Shown here one piece after another: positions 1-9,302 of a stretch of 64,000 bases of DNA (its first letter is position 1; every line of letters starts with the position of its first letter). The notes under the pieces were generated by a model that worked only from the letters and a program-made list of their open reading frames with translations, made no database searches and was not told the origin of the DNA. This DNA is from JAHEFT01 sp963700705 (GTDB lineage Bacteria > Pseudomonadota > Gammaproteobacteria > Xanthomonadales > SZUA-36): contig CAVOYQ010000010.1 in assembly GCA_963700705.1 (NCBI GenBank), positions 248,001 through 312,000 of the forward strand, given 5' to 3'. A program made the position numbers and the translations under genes.

Positions 1-1847
1 AGTTACAACAACCGCAAATCACAGGGCCAGGCGGCCCCGGTACCGCTGTTCTGGGGTCCGGACAGCGGTTCCACGCCATACATGGTCAACGTGATCTGGG
101 ACAAGGACCAGATCTACAATCCGTTTGGCATGGACCTGGGGCCGGACAACCTGCAGTTCATGACCCATCGGCCGGTGGAAATCGGGCCACGAATTTTCGA
201 CCAGGATGTGGACACCTGGTACGTCTCCGGCTGGATTGGACGGCCATTTTGGTGCTTCGGACAACCCCATGTACTGGGACATCACCGCAATCTGGTCGGA
301 GAACAACGCCAAGCAGACCAAGTACAACCAGTTCAATGCCCGCAGCATCAGCATCGCACTGGGTGACCCGTCGGTCTGCTCCGCCACCCCGGGTTGCGTG
401 CCGCTGAATATCGTCGGTGAAAACTCCATGACCCAGGACATGCTCGATTTCGTGACCTATACCGGTGTCGATACCAGCGCGCAGAAGATGTTCGATTTCA
501 CCGCCAACCTGACCGGGTCGGCTTTTGAACTACCCGCAGGCAGCCTGGGCTGGGCGATCGGTTACGAGTACCGTGAGGAAAAAGGTGCTTTCACCCCGGA
601 TCCGGTGGTTGCAGCAGGCGAAACCGCTGACGTTCCAACCACGCCCACCGTGGGTAAATACGACGTCAATGAAATCTATGGTGAAGTCGTTGTGCCGCTG
701 CTGGCCGACCGGGCTTTCGCCAAAACGCTTAACCTGAGCGCCGCGGCACGCTATTCCGATTACAGCATTGTCGACGGGGATACGGTGTGGCAGTTTGCCC
801 TGAACTGGGGGCCGACCGAGGACGTGATGTTCCGCGCGGCCTACACGGAAGGATTCCGCGCGCCCAACATCGGCGAGTTGTTCAACCAGGGTTCACGATT
901 CGACTCGGGTATCACCGACAAGTGCTCCAACGTCACGCCTGAATACGCTGCAAACTGCGCCGCGCTGGGCGTCCCGGCCGATTACCAGCAGCTCAATCCG
1001 CAGATTTCGGTGGATACCGGCGGCAATCATGGACCTGACGTCAGAAACATCCAAAACGTGGACCGCCGGATTCACCTGGGACATCCCGGTTGATTCCTGG
1101 AACGGTGTCGAGGGCTTCCTGGCCGAATTCAACTACTACGACATCAAGGTTGACGATGCCATCCAGGCCCCGCGCGGGCAGGATATCCTCGACGGCTGCA
1201 TCGAAACCCTGGAAGACATTTTCTGCAACCAGGTCAATCGCAATCCGAGCGGCACCATTACCAGCATCGAAGGCGTATTGCTGAACATCGGCGGCATCGA
1301 CACTTCCGGCATCGACTTCAACCTGGACCTGACCACGGCCGAGACCGGCCACGGCTACTTCCGCTTCCAGTGGATGAACACGTTCCTGCTGAGCTACGAC
1401 GAGTTGATTGCCAATTCGGCAGGCGGCTTCGACAAGTTTGACCGCAAAGGAATCGAATTGGGCTCGCCTACCCGCGGTTATCCGGAAACCCGCTCCACGC
1501 TGAACAGCTCATGGTACATCTCCGACTGGTTCGTGCGGCTCGGTTTCCGCTACCAGAGTTCCTTGACGGAGCAGTGCGTCGGCCTGGTGGCTGATTTTGA
1601 AGAAACCCAGCTCTGCTCCAACGGCCCGGATACCAACAAGCTGGGAAGTGTCTTTTACACCGACATGCAGGTCAGCTGGAATCCGTCGAATTTCAACAAT
1701 GGTCAATGGCGGTTTACCGCCGGCGTCAACAACCTGTTCAACGAAAGGCCGCCGATCTGTTTTTCCTGTGACCTGAACAGCCTGGACGGCACCTTGTACT
1801 CCATCGCAAGCCCGTTCTGGTACCTTCGCGCGACGTTTGAAATGTAA
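1..1847 (+). CDS. TonB-dependent outer-membrane receptor, 3' part, frameshifted
   Basis: C-terminal part of a TonB-dependent receptor beta-barrel; the plug domain lies before the window. Receptors of this class import siderophores, glycans or peptides across the outer membrane. Barrel hallmarks are visible: AAYTEGFRAPNIGELF near 835-885, the ETSKTWTAGFTWD strand near 1040-1080, GVNNLFNERPP near 1720-1755, and a terminal WYLRATFEM ending in an aromatic-rich strand. Cys pairs in extracellular loops (CSATPGC, CFSC) are typical of large Xanthomonadales/Woeseiaceae-like receptors. The reading frame changes twice, near 238 and near 1030, with good receptor sequence on each side, so either single-base sequencing errors or recent decay are present. 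A strong terminator follows. The substrate cannot be deduced. Confidence 0.85.
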
Positions 1848-1879
1848 TCCTGGCCCGCCAGGTTCGGAACGAGGAAGAA

Positions 1880-1900
1880 GCCCCGGAAACGGGGCTTTTT
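1880..1900 (+). terminator. Intrinsic terminator of the TonB receptor gene
   Basis: A six-pair GCCCCG/CGGGGC stem with a GAAA loop is followed by TTTTT, 33 bases after the receptor stop codon. Confidence 0.85.
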
Positions 1901-1969
1901 CTTTACCCGCAAGTAACTATTGGAGCCCCGCCAGGGGCTCGGGCAATATTCCTGGATAAAGCCGCCAAT

Positions 1970-2224
1970 TCAACTATTCGCCCTGACCTTGCCCAGAAGC
2001 AGTTTATTCACGTCCCCCTTGGCGCCAAAGCTCACGATGAAGAGGTACGCGGAAAGGGTAAGAAAGCTTGTAAAGTCGACATTGAACTGTCCGGGCCAGC
2101 CCATCTCCACGATGTCGCCGAAGAAGACCTGCAGCAGATTAAAGCCGTGTTCAGCTACAACTATGGCTGTGTAACCCAAAATGCCCAGAAAAAGCAGGAC
2201 CAGGAGAATTCGAAAAGCGCCCAT
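1970..2224 (-). CDS. Small two-helix membrane protein
   Basis: An 84-residue protein of unknown function. I start it at the ATG at 2224 because a GGGGAG ribosome-binding site lies 5 bases upstream; the open frame extends further upstream but that part has no membrane or family signal. The first helix is about residues 5-25 (ILLVLLFLGILGYTAIVV) and the second about 48-65 (FTSFLTLSAYLFIVSF), separated by a loop with HGFNLLQVFFGDI. The layout vaguely resembles DUF2834-type small membrane proteins, but I cannot assign it firmly. It is monocistronic, convergent with the TonB receptor and divergent from the HNH gene. A GAGCCCC/GGGGCTC hairpin at 1923-1940 lies beyond its stop without a T tract. Confidence 0.6.
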   Translation of the reverse strand: MGAFRILLVLLFLGILGYTAIVVAEHGFNLLQVFFGDIVEMGWPGQFNVDFTSFLTLSAYLFIVSFGAKGDVNKLLLGKVRANS

Positions 2225-2388
2225 ATTTTTCTCCCCGTAGAAATATTGCGAAGATGAAAGTGTAACGAATCCAGGCTTCTCAATCCCGCAAAAGCAGCAA
2301 TGATTCCTTGTTTTCATCCAGCCATACACGTTTATTTTTAAACTATTTATCTATATGTTTATATTACATATATTATGGCTTTTCCTGA

Positions 2389-2394
2389 TATAAT
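2389..2394 (+). promoter_or_regulatory. Candidate -10 element in an AT-rich leader
   Basis: A perfect TATAAT lies in a strikingly AT-rich stretch (2330-2420) just upstream of the HNH gene, in an otherwise GC-rich window. No convincing -35 at 17 bp was found; TTACAT at 2364 is the nearest candidate. Confidence 0.35.
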
Positions 2395-2435
2395 ACTGTA
2401 TATTATTATAGTATTCACTTGACCAGGATAAACCC

Positions 2436-3800
2436 ATGAAAAACCCGCCCCTGTCCACCCTTCCCGTGATCCAGGCCAACCGGGAGCGCCGCCGGAACGC
2501 AGCAGTTCTCGGTGAGGAAATCACCGAACTGGCCGCCCACATCCACGCCGCGATGTTTCGCTTACTGGAGAAGATCCGGGAATTCGACCGCCTGGACGGC
2601 TGGAAGCTCGACGGCATAAATTCCTGCGCCCACTGGCTGCAGTGGCAATGCGGCATGAACATGGGCGCTGCCCGCGAGAAAGTCCGGGTGGCCCGGGCCC
2701 TGGCGGATTTGCCGAAGATTTCAGCATCCTTCAGCGAAGGCCGCATCAGTTACTCCAAGGTCCGCGCCATGACCCGGGTCGCCACACCGAAGAACGAGGA
2801 GTTCCTGCTGGGGGTCGCCCGCCACGGCAGCGCGGCGCACGTGGAGAAAGTGGTCAGCAATTATCGCCACGGTAAACGGCTGGAAGCCCTGAAGACAGAA
2901 AACCGTCGCCATGTTCAGAGAGAACTGAGCTGGTTCGTGGACGATGACGGCATGTGGGTATTAAGGGGAAGGTTCACATGTGAACAGGGTGCACTGATCA
3001 AAAATGCGCTGGAAAGCGCGATGAACGAGCTGTTCGAAGAGCAGCGTGACGAGGCTGAGGATGTTTCCGCGGAAACGCCGGAGGGGATCGACCCGATCGT
3101 GGCCAGGCCGCATCCCATTGCCACCCGCCGGGCGGATGCGCTGGAGCGGGTGGCGGAAGTGTTTCTGTCCGGAACGGTCGGCGATCGTTCGGGTGGTGAC
3201 CGTTACCTGATCAATATCCATACTGCGCCGGGTGTTTTGGCCGAAGATGGCGAAGATGCCGAGTCGGAATGTGAAGACTGCGGCAACGTTTCCGCGGAAA
3301 CGTCGCGGCGGATGGCCTGTGATGCCTCTGTCGTGCACTGGCGGGAAGGGGTTGACGGCGAACCGCTCAACATCGGCCGTAAATCGCGCACTATTCCCCC
3401 GGCAATCCGGCGCGCCTTGCAGCGTAGAGACGGCGGCTGCCGCTTCCCGGGCTGCACCTGCAGCCGATTTGTCGATGCGCACCACGTCCGGCACTGGGCC
3501 GATGGCGGCGAAACCCGCATGGACAACCTGGTGCTGCTGTGCCGGAGGCACCACCGGCTGGTGCACGAGGGCGGCTTTGGGGTCAGCACGCGTCCAGATG
3601 GCGAAATCCGTTTCACCTATCCCGACGGCAGAGTCCTGCCGCCGGCGCCTGATGGACGTTTCCGCGGAAACGTCGAGGCCATCCGCGCTCAAAACCAAAG
3701 AAATGGATTGGACATCACCCACCAGACCCTGCCGCCGCTGTGGCTGGGCGAGCGCATGGACGCGGACCTGGCTCAGTTGGCGATGCAGAGCCGGGAGTGA
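2436..3800 (+). CDS. 13E12/DUF222-type HNH endonuclease domain protein
   Basis: A 454-residue protein. An N-terminal helical DUF222-like region (about residues 20-290) precedes a C-terminal HNH nuclease domain (about 325-385) with the zinc and active-site pattern CRFPGC, DAHHVRHW at about 347-354, and LCRRHHRLVHEGG at about 367-379. This is the architecture of the 13E12 repeat family, common in actinobacteria and present in gammaproteobacteria. These proteins are thought to be mobile-DNA related, but their role is not settled. The start at 2436 has an AGGAT ribosome-binding site and an AT-rich promoter region. Three copies of a perfect palindrome (core GTTTCCGCGGAAAC) lie inside the gene. Two are read as VSAET and one, in a different frame, as RFRGNV, so the DNA rather than the protein appears to be what is repeated. 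Confidence 0.85.
   Translation: MKNPPLSTLPVIQANRERRRNAAVLGEEITELAAHIHAAMFRLLEKIREFDRLDGWKLDGINSCAHWLQWQCGMNMGAAREKVRVARALADLPKISASFSEGRISYSKVRAMTRVATPKNEEFLLGVARHGSAAHVEKVVSNYRHGKRLEALKTENRRHVQRELSWFVDDDGMWVLRGRFTCEQGALIKNALESAMNELFEEQRDEAEDVSAETPEGIDPIVARPHPIATRRADALERVAEVFLSGTVGDRSGGDRYLINIHTAPGVLAEDGEDAESECEDCGNVSAETSRRMACDASVVHWREGVDGEPLNIGRKSRTIPPAIRRALQRRDGGCRFPGCTCSRFVDAHHVRHWADGGETRMDNLVLLCRRHHRLVHEGGFGVSTRPDGEIRFTYPDGRVLPPAPDGRFRGNVEAIRAQNQRNGLDITHQTLPPLWLGERMDADLAQLAMQSRE
3063..3076. repeat. Palindrome copy 1 in the HNH gene
   Basis: A perfect 14-bp palindrome GTTTCCGCGGAAAC, read in frame as V-S-A-E-T. Confidence 0.8.
3286..3303. repeat. Palindrome copy 2 in the HNH gene
   Basis: A perfect 18-bp palindrome ACGTTTCCGCGGAAACGT with the same 14-bp core, again read as V-S-A-E-T. 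Confidence 0.85.
3655..3674. repeat. Palindrome copy 3 in the HNH gene
   Basis: A perfect 20-bp palindrome with the same core and GAC/GTC ends. It sits in a different reading frame from copies 1 and 2 and is translated as R-F-R-G-N-V. Confidence 0.85.
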
Positions 3801-3861
3801 TGCCACTTAAGGTTTCGAGTCCGGGCCCTGGAATTGCGACAAGATGCATTGAGTTCTGCCG

Positions 3862-5226
3862 TCACTCTGAATTGAGCAACTGCTCGCAGAAATTCCGGCT
3901 GTCGTTGGTAAGCCGGTAAATCGGAATCTCCCCGGACCGGTTGATGGAAGGCATGTTGTAAAAAATCGTTCCCCTGGCGCAGTCGCTAAACCGGATTACC
4001 ATTTCTCCAAAAAACGTGGTCTCCGGATCTACTGCGTTATCCAGAAAAACCGGTCCGGTCGTGTTGTAAAGCGTCAACGTCGCTGTGTAGGTATGATAAA
4101 TACCCTGCGCGGTCAGCCATCGATGGCCAGCGTCGCCAAAGTTCGATGGCACAGACTCATCGGGACGTTTGATGTCATAGGTAAACCAGGTGACAAACAT
4201 CTTCTGTTCGACTTCGTCAAACACGTTTATGAAGAATCCCTGTCCGGGCGTTGCCGGATCATACCAGGCGTCATTGAGGGCAATATTGATGGGAATTGCA
4301 GGTTTATCTATCTCTATGAGGTCATAAACATGAATCCGGTTGCCTTCCCTGTCGGAGACAATCACCCGTCCGTCAGCGGTCAGGGCGACTCCCGAGGGCC
4401 ACCACATGATTTGCCCCCATCCAGAACGATGGATTTCAAAGGTGTGACAGTCGCCAGTATCGCTGCAAATCTGGATTCTGCGATTGCCTTGATCCGCAAT
4501 GAATATCCGTCCGTCGCTGTCGGTTGTCAGATCCTTTGCCGAATAGAATTCGCCCGGATTGTTTCCGGATTTTCCAAACGCCCACTCGCAGTGACCCTGG
4601 TAGTCACAAAACCAAACCCGATCATCATCCATGAAAAGGATCCGGTCTTCCCGATCCACGGTAACAAAGCTCGAACCAAACCCTTCGAATGAAGCGCATT
4701 CCGCTCCTGCTGAACAAATGTGATAGATGTTTCTTTTGTAGTGAGTAATGATGATTCGGTTGTCGCTGCCTACCGCGACATCCAGAGGGTACTCGAACTG
4801 TCGTGGCTGACCCAACTCATCCTTCAGATAGTCACACACCCCTCCTGCAGAACAGATCTGAACCCGGCCGTTTCCATAGTCTGCCACGATAATGTGGTCC
4901 TCTGAATCAATTGCTACTCCTGTTGGATAATTGAACTGGCCAGGGGCATCGCCCCAGGCACCGAAAGCGGTGCACTCTCCGGTGTCGTTGCAGACTTGTA
5001 TGCGATGGTTTGATTGGTCGGCAATAATGATTCTGTCCTGGCTGTCGACCGCTACTGTAAACGGATCATTAAAACCGCCGGGTAGGGAACCACGATAGCC
5101 AAACGAATGAGAAAAAATCAATTCGTCCAGGGTCTCTCTGGCAACAACAGGCGCCGTCGTGAGCAGTGCAATCAGAATCAGCAAGCACTGGCAGGGGAGG
5201 CGATTCAAAAATGGGCAGCTAATCAT
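3862..5226 (-). CDS. Secreted NHL-repeat beta-propeller protein
   Basis: About 454 residues. I start at the ATG at 5226, which overlaps the stop of the upstream gene by 8 bases and opens a signal peptide (CQCLLILIALLTTAPVVA). Residues about 40-300 contain at least five NHL-type repeats of the form PxGVAxDSxDxIIVADxxNxRIQxC, for example YPTGVAIDSEDHIIVADYG, predicting a beta-propeller. The last ~150 residues form a separate domain beginning NDAWYDPATPGQGFFINVF and continuing with FVTWFTYD and GHRWLTAQG. The same domain recurs in three other genes of the window. The protein is probably periplasmic or cell-surface; its ligand is unknown. It is translationally coupled to the gene at 5219-6109. 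Confidence 0.75.
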   Translation of the reverse strand: MISCPFLNRLPCQCLLILIALLTTAPVVARETLDELIFSHSFGYRGSLPGGFNDPFTVAVDSQDRIIIADQSNHRIQVCNDTGECTAFGAWGDAPGQFNYPTGVAIDSEDHIIVADYGNGRVQICSAGGVCDYLKDELGQPRQFEYPLDVAVGSDNRIIITHYKRNIYHICSAGAECASFEGFGSSFVTVDREDRILFMDDDRVWFCDYQGHCEWAFGKSGNNPGEFYSAKDLTTDSDGRIFIADQGNRRIQICSDTGDCHTFEIHRSGWGQIMWWPSGVALTADGRVIVSDREGNRIHVYDLIEIDKPAIPINIALNDAWYDPATPGQGFFINVFDEVEQKMFVTWFTYDIKRPDESVPSNFGDAGHRWLTAQGIYHTYTATLTLYNTTGPVFLDNAVDPETTFFGEMVIRFSDCARGTIFYNMPSINRSGEIPIYRLTNDSRNFCEQLLNSE

Positions 5227-6109
5227 TTCCCTGTACCGAAAGCAGTTCACATAGGGCGACGCGATCCTGCGCAACACGCTGCAGTTGCAGCGTGCCTTGC
5301 CGGTTTATCGACGGGATGTGGTAATCCAGGGTAATGTCATTGCAGTGATTCAACTGCAAGTCTATGGTTCCACCGGGTGACCATTCAGGCATCGGTTCGG
5401 CCTGGAGAAAAACACCGCCCATGGTCAGGTCGATGTCCAGGTGGGCAGTATCTCCCTCGTAGGGTCCGATCGCGGTGATCCAGCGCTGGCCCGCATCGCC
5501 GAAAATTGAGCCGGCGGATTCTCCTGGCCGCTCTGTATCGAACGTGAACAACGCAAGGAAAATTTTCTTTATGGAAGGGTAAATGGTGAGTAAAACGCCA
5601 TGCCCGTCCAAATTGGGAACATACCAGGCATCGTTTACCCCGATATTCCAGGGAAAGGGTTGGTGCTCACCAGCGGAATCGCAACCCGCATCGCTCAATG
5701 TTGCTTTCGCAAGCAGGGACGGCCAATCAACCAAAACCCATATTTCGTAAATGTACCGATGCGATTCAATGGTGAAAGATACGGTTCCAGGAAACTCCGC
5801 CTCCGCAACCAAAATGTCCGGGCCACCTTGTGTTTCCCTGATAACAATTGCCATTTTCTTCGGCTCGCCAACTGATGGCACGCCGAGGCTGAACCAGATC
5901 CGTTCACCGGCGTACCAGAGTCTGTCACTCCCCATACCCCAGCCAATGCCCTGATTTCCGATCAGACCCCGGAAGTTCGTATTGGCACTTTGGCATGGTT
6001 GAGAGAAAGCGACCTGGGCCGAAGGGCTGGAACAATATCCACAAGCAAGAGCTAGAAAGGCAATTTGTACAAATAGCCTCCCCTGTTCCAAGCTTGAGCG
6101 AGCCATCAT
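5219..6109 (-). CDS. Secreted protein with the recurring NDAWY-type C-terminal domain
   Basis: 296 residues with a signal peptide over residues 1-32. The N-terminal half (about 33-150) has no family I recognise. The C-terminal half starts at NIGVNDAWYVPNLDGHGVLLTIY and carries LALFTFDTERPGE, GDAGQRWITAIGPYEGD and a closing segment IPSINRQGTLQLQRV, matching the C-terminal domain of the neighbouring propeller protein almost segment for segment. It is the upstream partner of that gene, with an 8-base overlap. It is probably exported; function unknown. Confidence 0.65.
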   Translation of the reverse strand: MMARSSLEQGRLFVQIAFLALACGYCSSPSAQVAFSQPCQSANTNFRGLIGNQGIGWGMGSDRLWYAGERIWFSLGVPSVGEPKKMAIVIRETQGGPDILVAEAEFPGTVSFTIESHRYIYEIWVLVDWPSLLAKATLSDAGCDSAGEHQPFPWNIGVNDAWYVPNLDGHGVLLTIYPSIKKIFLALFTFDTERPGESAGSIFGDAGQRWITAIGPYEGDTAHLDIDLTMGGVFLQAEPMPEWSPGGTIDLQLNHCNDITLDYHIPSINRQGTLQLQRVAQDRVALCELLSVQGND

Positions 6110-6180
6110 CTTTGACTCCCATATTTTCGGACCTGTCCCTATCAGGTTTACTCAGGTCCAAACTTCATAAGCTGTGACGA

Positions 6181-7950
6181 TCAGTCCGGGCCACCCTGCA
6201 CTGGAATACCAAGTTCTTCTGCCCGCGCGATGACCGTCGGATCATGATGAAGATTCCTGAACCGTGGTGAATATCCCAGCAGCCACGGATACCACGGGTC
6301 ATCTTTCACCTGATCCATCCAGTAAAGCGCATTCTCCGTGTCGCCGAGCGAGGCATAAATCGATGCCAAGGGGAAGCCGTTTCCCGGCTCGTGTTCGATG
6401 CTGTCCAGAATCTCGCGAGCCTTGTCTTCCTGACCAGCCATCGCGTAGGTGCAGGCGGGCACCCAGGACCAGAATGAACTGCCAATGAGGTGCGCATGAG
6501 CTTCGATAGCTTCCTCGAACCGGCCCTGCTCGACCAGCGCAGCTCCCAGCGCCAGCCAGGCGATCGGATAGTCCGGATTGAGTTCAAGCACCGTTTCAGC
6601 CAGCTCGATGGCATGCCCATATTCCCCGGCATCACGGTATTGATCGGCCAGCCAGCTGGCGTAGAAGGCAGATAGAGGGCTCAGCTCCACGGTGCGCTCA
6701 CCGGCTTCAATGGCTTCGTCATCCCGGCCCAGCAGTTCGAATAACCAGGCCAGGTGGTACCAGGCATCTGTAAGGCTTGGGTTCAGTTCCAGCGCGCGTT
6801 TCAATTCGGCTTCCGCTCCGGCCCAGTCGCGCCCGTAGTACTGCAAGTACATGCCAAGGGCAAGGTGGGCCTCGGCCAGGCCGTCATCCAGTTCGACCGC
6901 CTTTTCCGCTGCCGCCCAGGCGCGTGCGGAGGCGCCTTTTGGCGGTACCGGACTGTGCCCCAGCTCACTGTAGCCCTGCGAGATCGCCGCGTAGGCCAGC
7001 GCGCTGGTGGGATCCTTTTCCAGGGCCTCCTCAAGAATTTCAATGCCTCTTCGGTAGCCTTTCCAGGTCTCCTTGCGAAACTGGAACATGGCCTGAAGAT
7101 AGGATTCAAAGGTTTCCGGGCGGATCAGCATCGTGCGCTCCAGGCTCTGCTCGTCCTGCGGGGTCAGACGGACCTGGACAGCCTGTGCGACCGAACGGGC
7201 AACATCCGCCTGCAGGGATAACACATCGGAAAAATCCTTGTCATAAGTTTCCGCCCAGATATCCTGATCTGAGGCCGCATCGATCAACCGCACCGTCACC
7301 CGCACGCGGTTGCCCTCACGGTAGATGGAACCCTCGATCAGCTTTGCCACACCGAGCGCGCGACCAATCAGCGGCATGGTCAAACTCGTGTCAACCCGGC
7401 TGGCCGAGGTACGGGAGGTAACTTGCAGGCCGGTAACCTTGCTGAGGTTGTTGATCAGCGAATCGTGCATGCCCACCGCAAAGTATGCCTGTTCCGGATC
7501 AGGCGAAAGGTTCTCGAGTGGTAAAACGGCGATGGTATTGGAGTCGATTTTGCGGGTTTGCGGCGCGACATCAATGGCCACCTGCTCCTGGATCACGCGC
7601 TGGGTGAGGCCGGTGACGGCAAATACGGCGACCACCAGTAGCCCGGCCAGCAGCAGGTAGTCGGATTTTGTGAAGCGAAAGTTCCTGAACGGCATATTCA
7701 GCGCGCGGCGGGGTGCGCCTGATGCCCTGCGAGTTATATCGTATTTCCAGGCAAACACCAGCGCGAGCGGAAAGCCGAGCAAAACGGCAATCCATACATA
7801 ACGCAGCGCTGCGTCGCGGATTTCAAGCGCCGGAAACAACAGGTCGGCAACCTGCAGAACCACCCAGCCGGAAATGATATACACCGCCGTCATCCGAAAC
7901 ACCCGTCGGCGTCTCAGCTCGTTCAGAAAGTTCCTCATCGCGCTCATCAC
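6181..7950 (-). CDS. Membrane-anchored TolB-like/TPR protein
   Basis: 589 residues. A short basic N-terminus (LNELRRRRVFR) leads into three hydrophobic helices at about 20-40, 50-70 and 95-115. A TolB/FlgO-like N-terminal domain follows, with SNTIAVLPLENLSPDPEQAYFA at about 140 and a LIEGSIYREGNRVRVTVRL segment near 210-230. The C-terminal ~300 residues are tetratricopeptide repeats, for example ALELNPSLTDAWYHLAWLFELLG and VLELNPDYPIAWLALGAAL. Proteins of this design are often annotated as adenylate-cyclase-associated TPR proteins; here there is no cyclase domain and no DNA-binding domain. A second, shorter paralogue lies at 27607-29175. It probably assembles a protein complex at the membrane; the partner is unknown. 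Confidence 0.75.
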   Translation of the reverse strand: MMSAMRNFLNELRRRRVFRMTAVYIISGWVVLQVADLLFPALEIRDAALRYVWIAVLLGFPLALVFAWKYDITRRASGAPRRALNMPFRNFRFTKSDYLLLAGLLVVAVFAVTGLTQRVIQEQVAIDVAPQTRKIDSNTIAVLPLENLSPDPEQAYFAVGMHDSLINNLSKVTGLQVTSRTSASRVDTSLTMPLIGRALGVAKLIEGSIYREGNRVRVTVRLIDAASDQDIWAETYDKDFSDVLSLQADVARSVAQAVQVRLTPQDEQSLERTMLIRPETFESYLQAMFQFRKETWKGYRRGIEILEEALEKDPTSALAYAAISQGYSELGHSPVPPKGASARAWAAAEKAVELDDGLAEAHLALGMYLQYYGRDWAGAEAELKRALELNPSLTDAWYHLAWLFELLGRDDEAIEAGERTVELSPLSAFYASWLADQYRDAGEYGHAIELAETVLELNPDYPIAWLALGAALVEQGRFEEAIEAHAHLIGSSFWSWVPACTYAMAGQEDKAREILDSIEHEPGNGFPLASIYASLGDTENALYWMDQVKDDPWYPWLLGYSPRFRNLHHDPTVIARAEELGIPVQGGPD

Positions 7951-7964
7951 CCGACTCCCCGGCT

Positions 7965-7995
7965 AAGCCGGCCAGGGATGATCCCTGGCCGGCTT
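7965..7995. other. Perfect 15-bp inverted repeat (strong hairpin) between two genes
   Basis: AAGCCGGCCAGGGAT and its exact complement are separated by one base. It lies between the hydrolase stop (8022) and the TPR gene start (7950). T-rich sequence follows only on the plus strand, so it is not a textbook terminator for the minus-strand genes, but it would block or stabilise a read-through transcript. Confidence 0.5.
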
Positions 7996-8021
7996 CGCTT
8001 TTTATCAAATCAACATCGCTG

Positions 8022-9302
8022 CTACCGATGATCTAGCAGCCAGTCGAGGATCGGCTGCCAGACCCATTCAGCGGCGTTGTCCGCCAGGAAGAGGTCCGCG
8101 TGGGCGAAACCGCCCTGGTCGCCCTCAACCACCAGGTGCGTGATATCCTCGCTGGCAGTCTGGTCCCAGGTGTAGAAGCCATAATCACCAGCACCCCCTA
8201 CCGAACCGACGTAAAGGATCGGAAGCGTGATCTCCCCAATGTGATCGTCAAAAGCCGGATCGTAGGCGGCACACCCGGAAGCACTGAAGTCGAAGGCCGC
8301 CTGCGTGGTCCAGAAGGGTGGCGTGATACTCAACAGGTCGACCCAGAGGTCCGGATTTGTGTAGAAGGTCAACGGGTCAAAGTTGCCTGCCAGGAAACCA
8401 CCGACGATGCCCAGGAAGGTCGTTGCATCGTAGTTGTTCAGCCAATCGAAGATCAGCGATACGCCATCGGGATCTGATCTCGCCGACTCTCCCATCAGGG
8501 GCAGGAAGCTCCTGTCGTCCTGGTACAAGCCGTTCTCGAGATTCGGGAGAATTTCTCCTTCGATGTAATCGCAGGATTCCTGGTCGTTTTCCGGAAGCAA
8601 GATCCAGGAGTCCACCGGGATCAACCCCTTGACGTTGCGCAGCCGGGCTGGCCATTGGGACTCGGCGCCGGCGACTGCGACATCAATGCCAACGCCGTAA
8701 CTGAACCCGAGCAGGTGCAACCTGCCCGGCCCCTGTCCGGTCAGCGTACGCACCATGCGCGCCAGGGTCAGGGCGATCTCGGTGTCCCGCGCGTCGCGAT
8801 CAATTCCCCATCCCTCCAGGAATCCGAAATCGGTGGTTTCGATGGGTACCAGGGCCCAACCAAAGGTAATGCCCCAGACGTCAATGTCATGCCTGGCGAG
8901 AAAGACGGCAACCGAGCGATCCCAGTCCGGCACCGCGGAAGCGGAGGGTGTAAAGAAGATGCTCTCGAAGGAATTAGGCGCTCCCCCAACCAGAAATATC
9001 CCGTCAAGGGTCTTGATGGGCCGGTGGTTCTTCTTTTCCCGAACCACCCGGTGGACCTGGATCTGGTCATGCACACCCGGGCCAACCTGGAGGTCGTAGC
9101 GGTAATGGACGACGTCACCCGTGACTTCCATCCTTTCCGCCGGTTGAATATTCAGCAACCCGGGGGGCATCGGCGGAGGCCCGTGACCAATTTCGGCTTG
9201 TTGCGCCGGTGCGGCGAGCGCCAGGATCGGCGCTAGCAGTAATAGCAATATTAATCCGTGCAAGGCCTGAAGCGTCCGGCCCCGTATTTCTGCGTATTTC
9301 AT
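8022..9302 (-). CDS. Secreted alpha/beta hydrolase
   Basis: About 426 residues from the ATG at 9302, chosen because a perfect GGAGGT lies 6 bases upstream. Residues 1-32 form a signal peptide (LHGLILLLLLAPILALAAPA). The nucleophile elbow GFSYG occurs in LHLLGFSYGVGIDVAVAG about residue 200. A candidate acid lies in the PILYVGSVGGAGDYGFYTWD segment, and a candidate histidine in GGFAHADLFL near the C-terminus. An oxyanion-type strand GIFLVGGAPNSFES lies near residue 100. The substrate is unknown; lipase or esterase activity is plausible. It is upstream of the TPR gene on the same strand, but a strong hairpin separates them. Confidence 0.75.
   Translation of the reverse strand: MKYAEIRGRTLQALHGLILLLLLAPILALAAPAQQAEIGHGPPPMPPGLLNIQPAERMEVTGDVVHYRYDLQVGPGVHDQIQVHRVVREKKNHRPIKTLDGIFLVGGAPNSFESIFFTPSASAVPDWDRSVAVFLARHDIDVWGITFGWALVPIETTDFGFLEGWGIDRDARDTEIALTLARMVRTLTGQGPGRLHLLGFSYGVGIDVAVAGAESQWPARLRNVKGLIPVDSWILLPENDQESCDYIEGEILPNLENGLYQDDRSFLPLMGESARSDPDGVSLIFDWLNNYDATTFLGIVGGFLAGNFDPLTFYTNPDLWVDLLSITPPFWTTQAAFDFSASGCAAYDPAFDDHIGEITLPILYVGSVGGAGDYGFYTWDQTASEDITHLVVEGDQGGFAHADLFLADNAAEWVWQPILDWLLDHR

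Noticed and set aside
3063..3674. The three palindromes as a CRISPR array
   Set aside because: Only three copies, spacings of about 220 and 370 bp, perfect palindromes and location inside an open gene do not fit an array.
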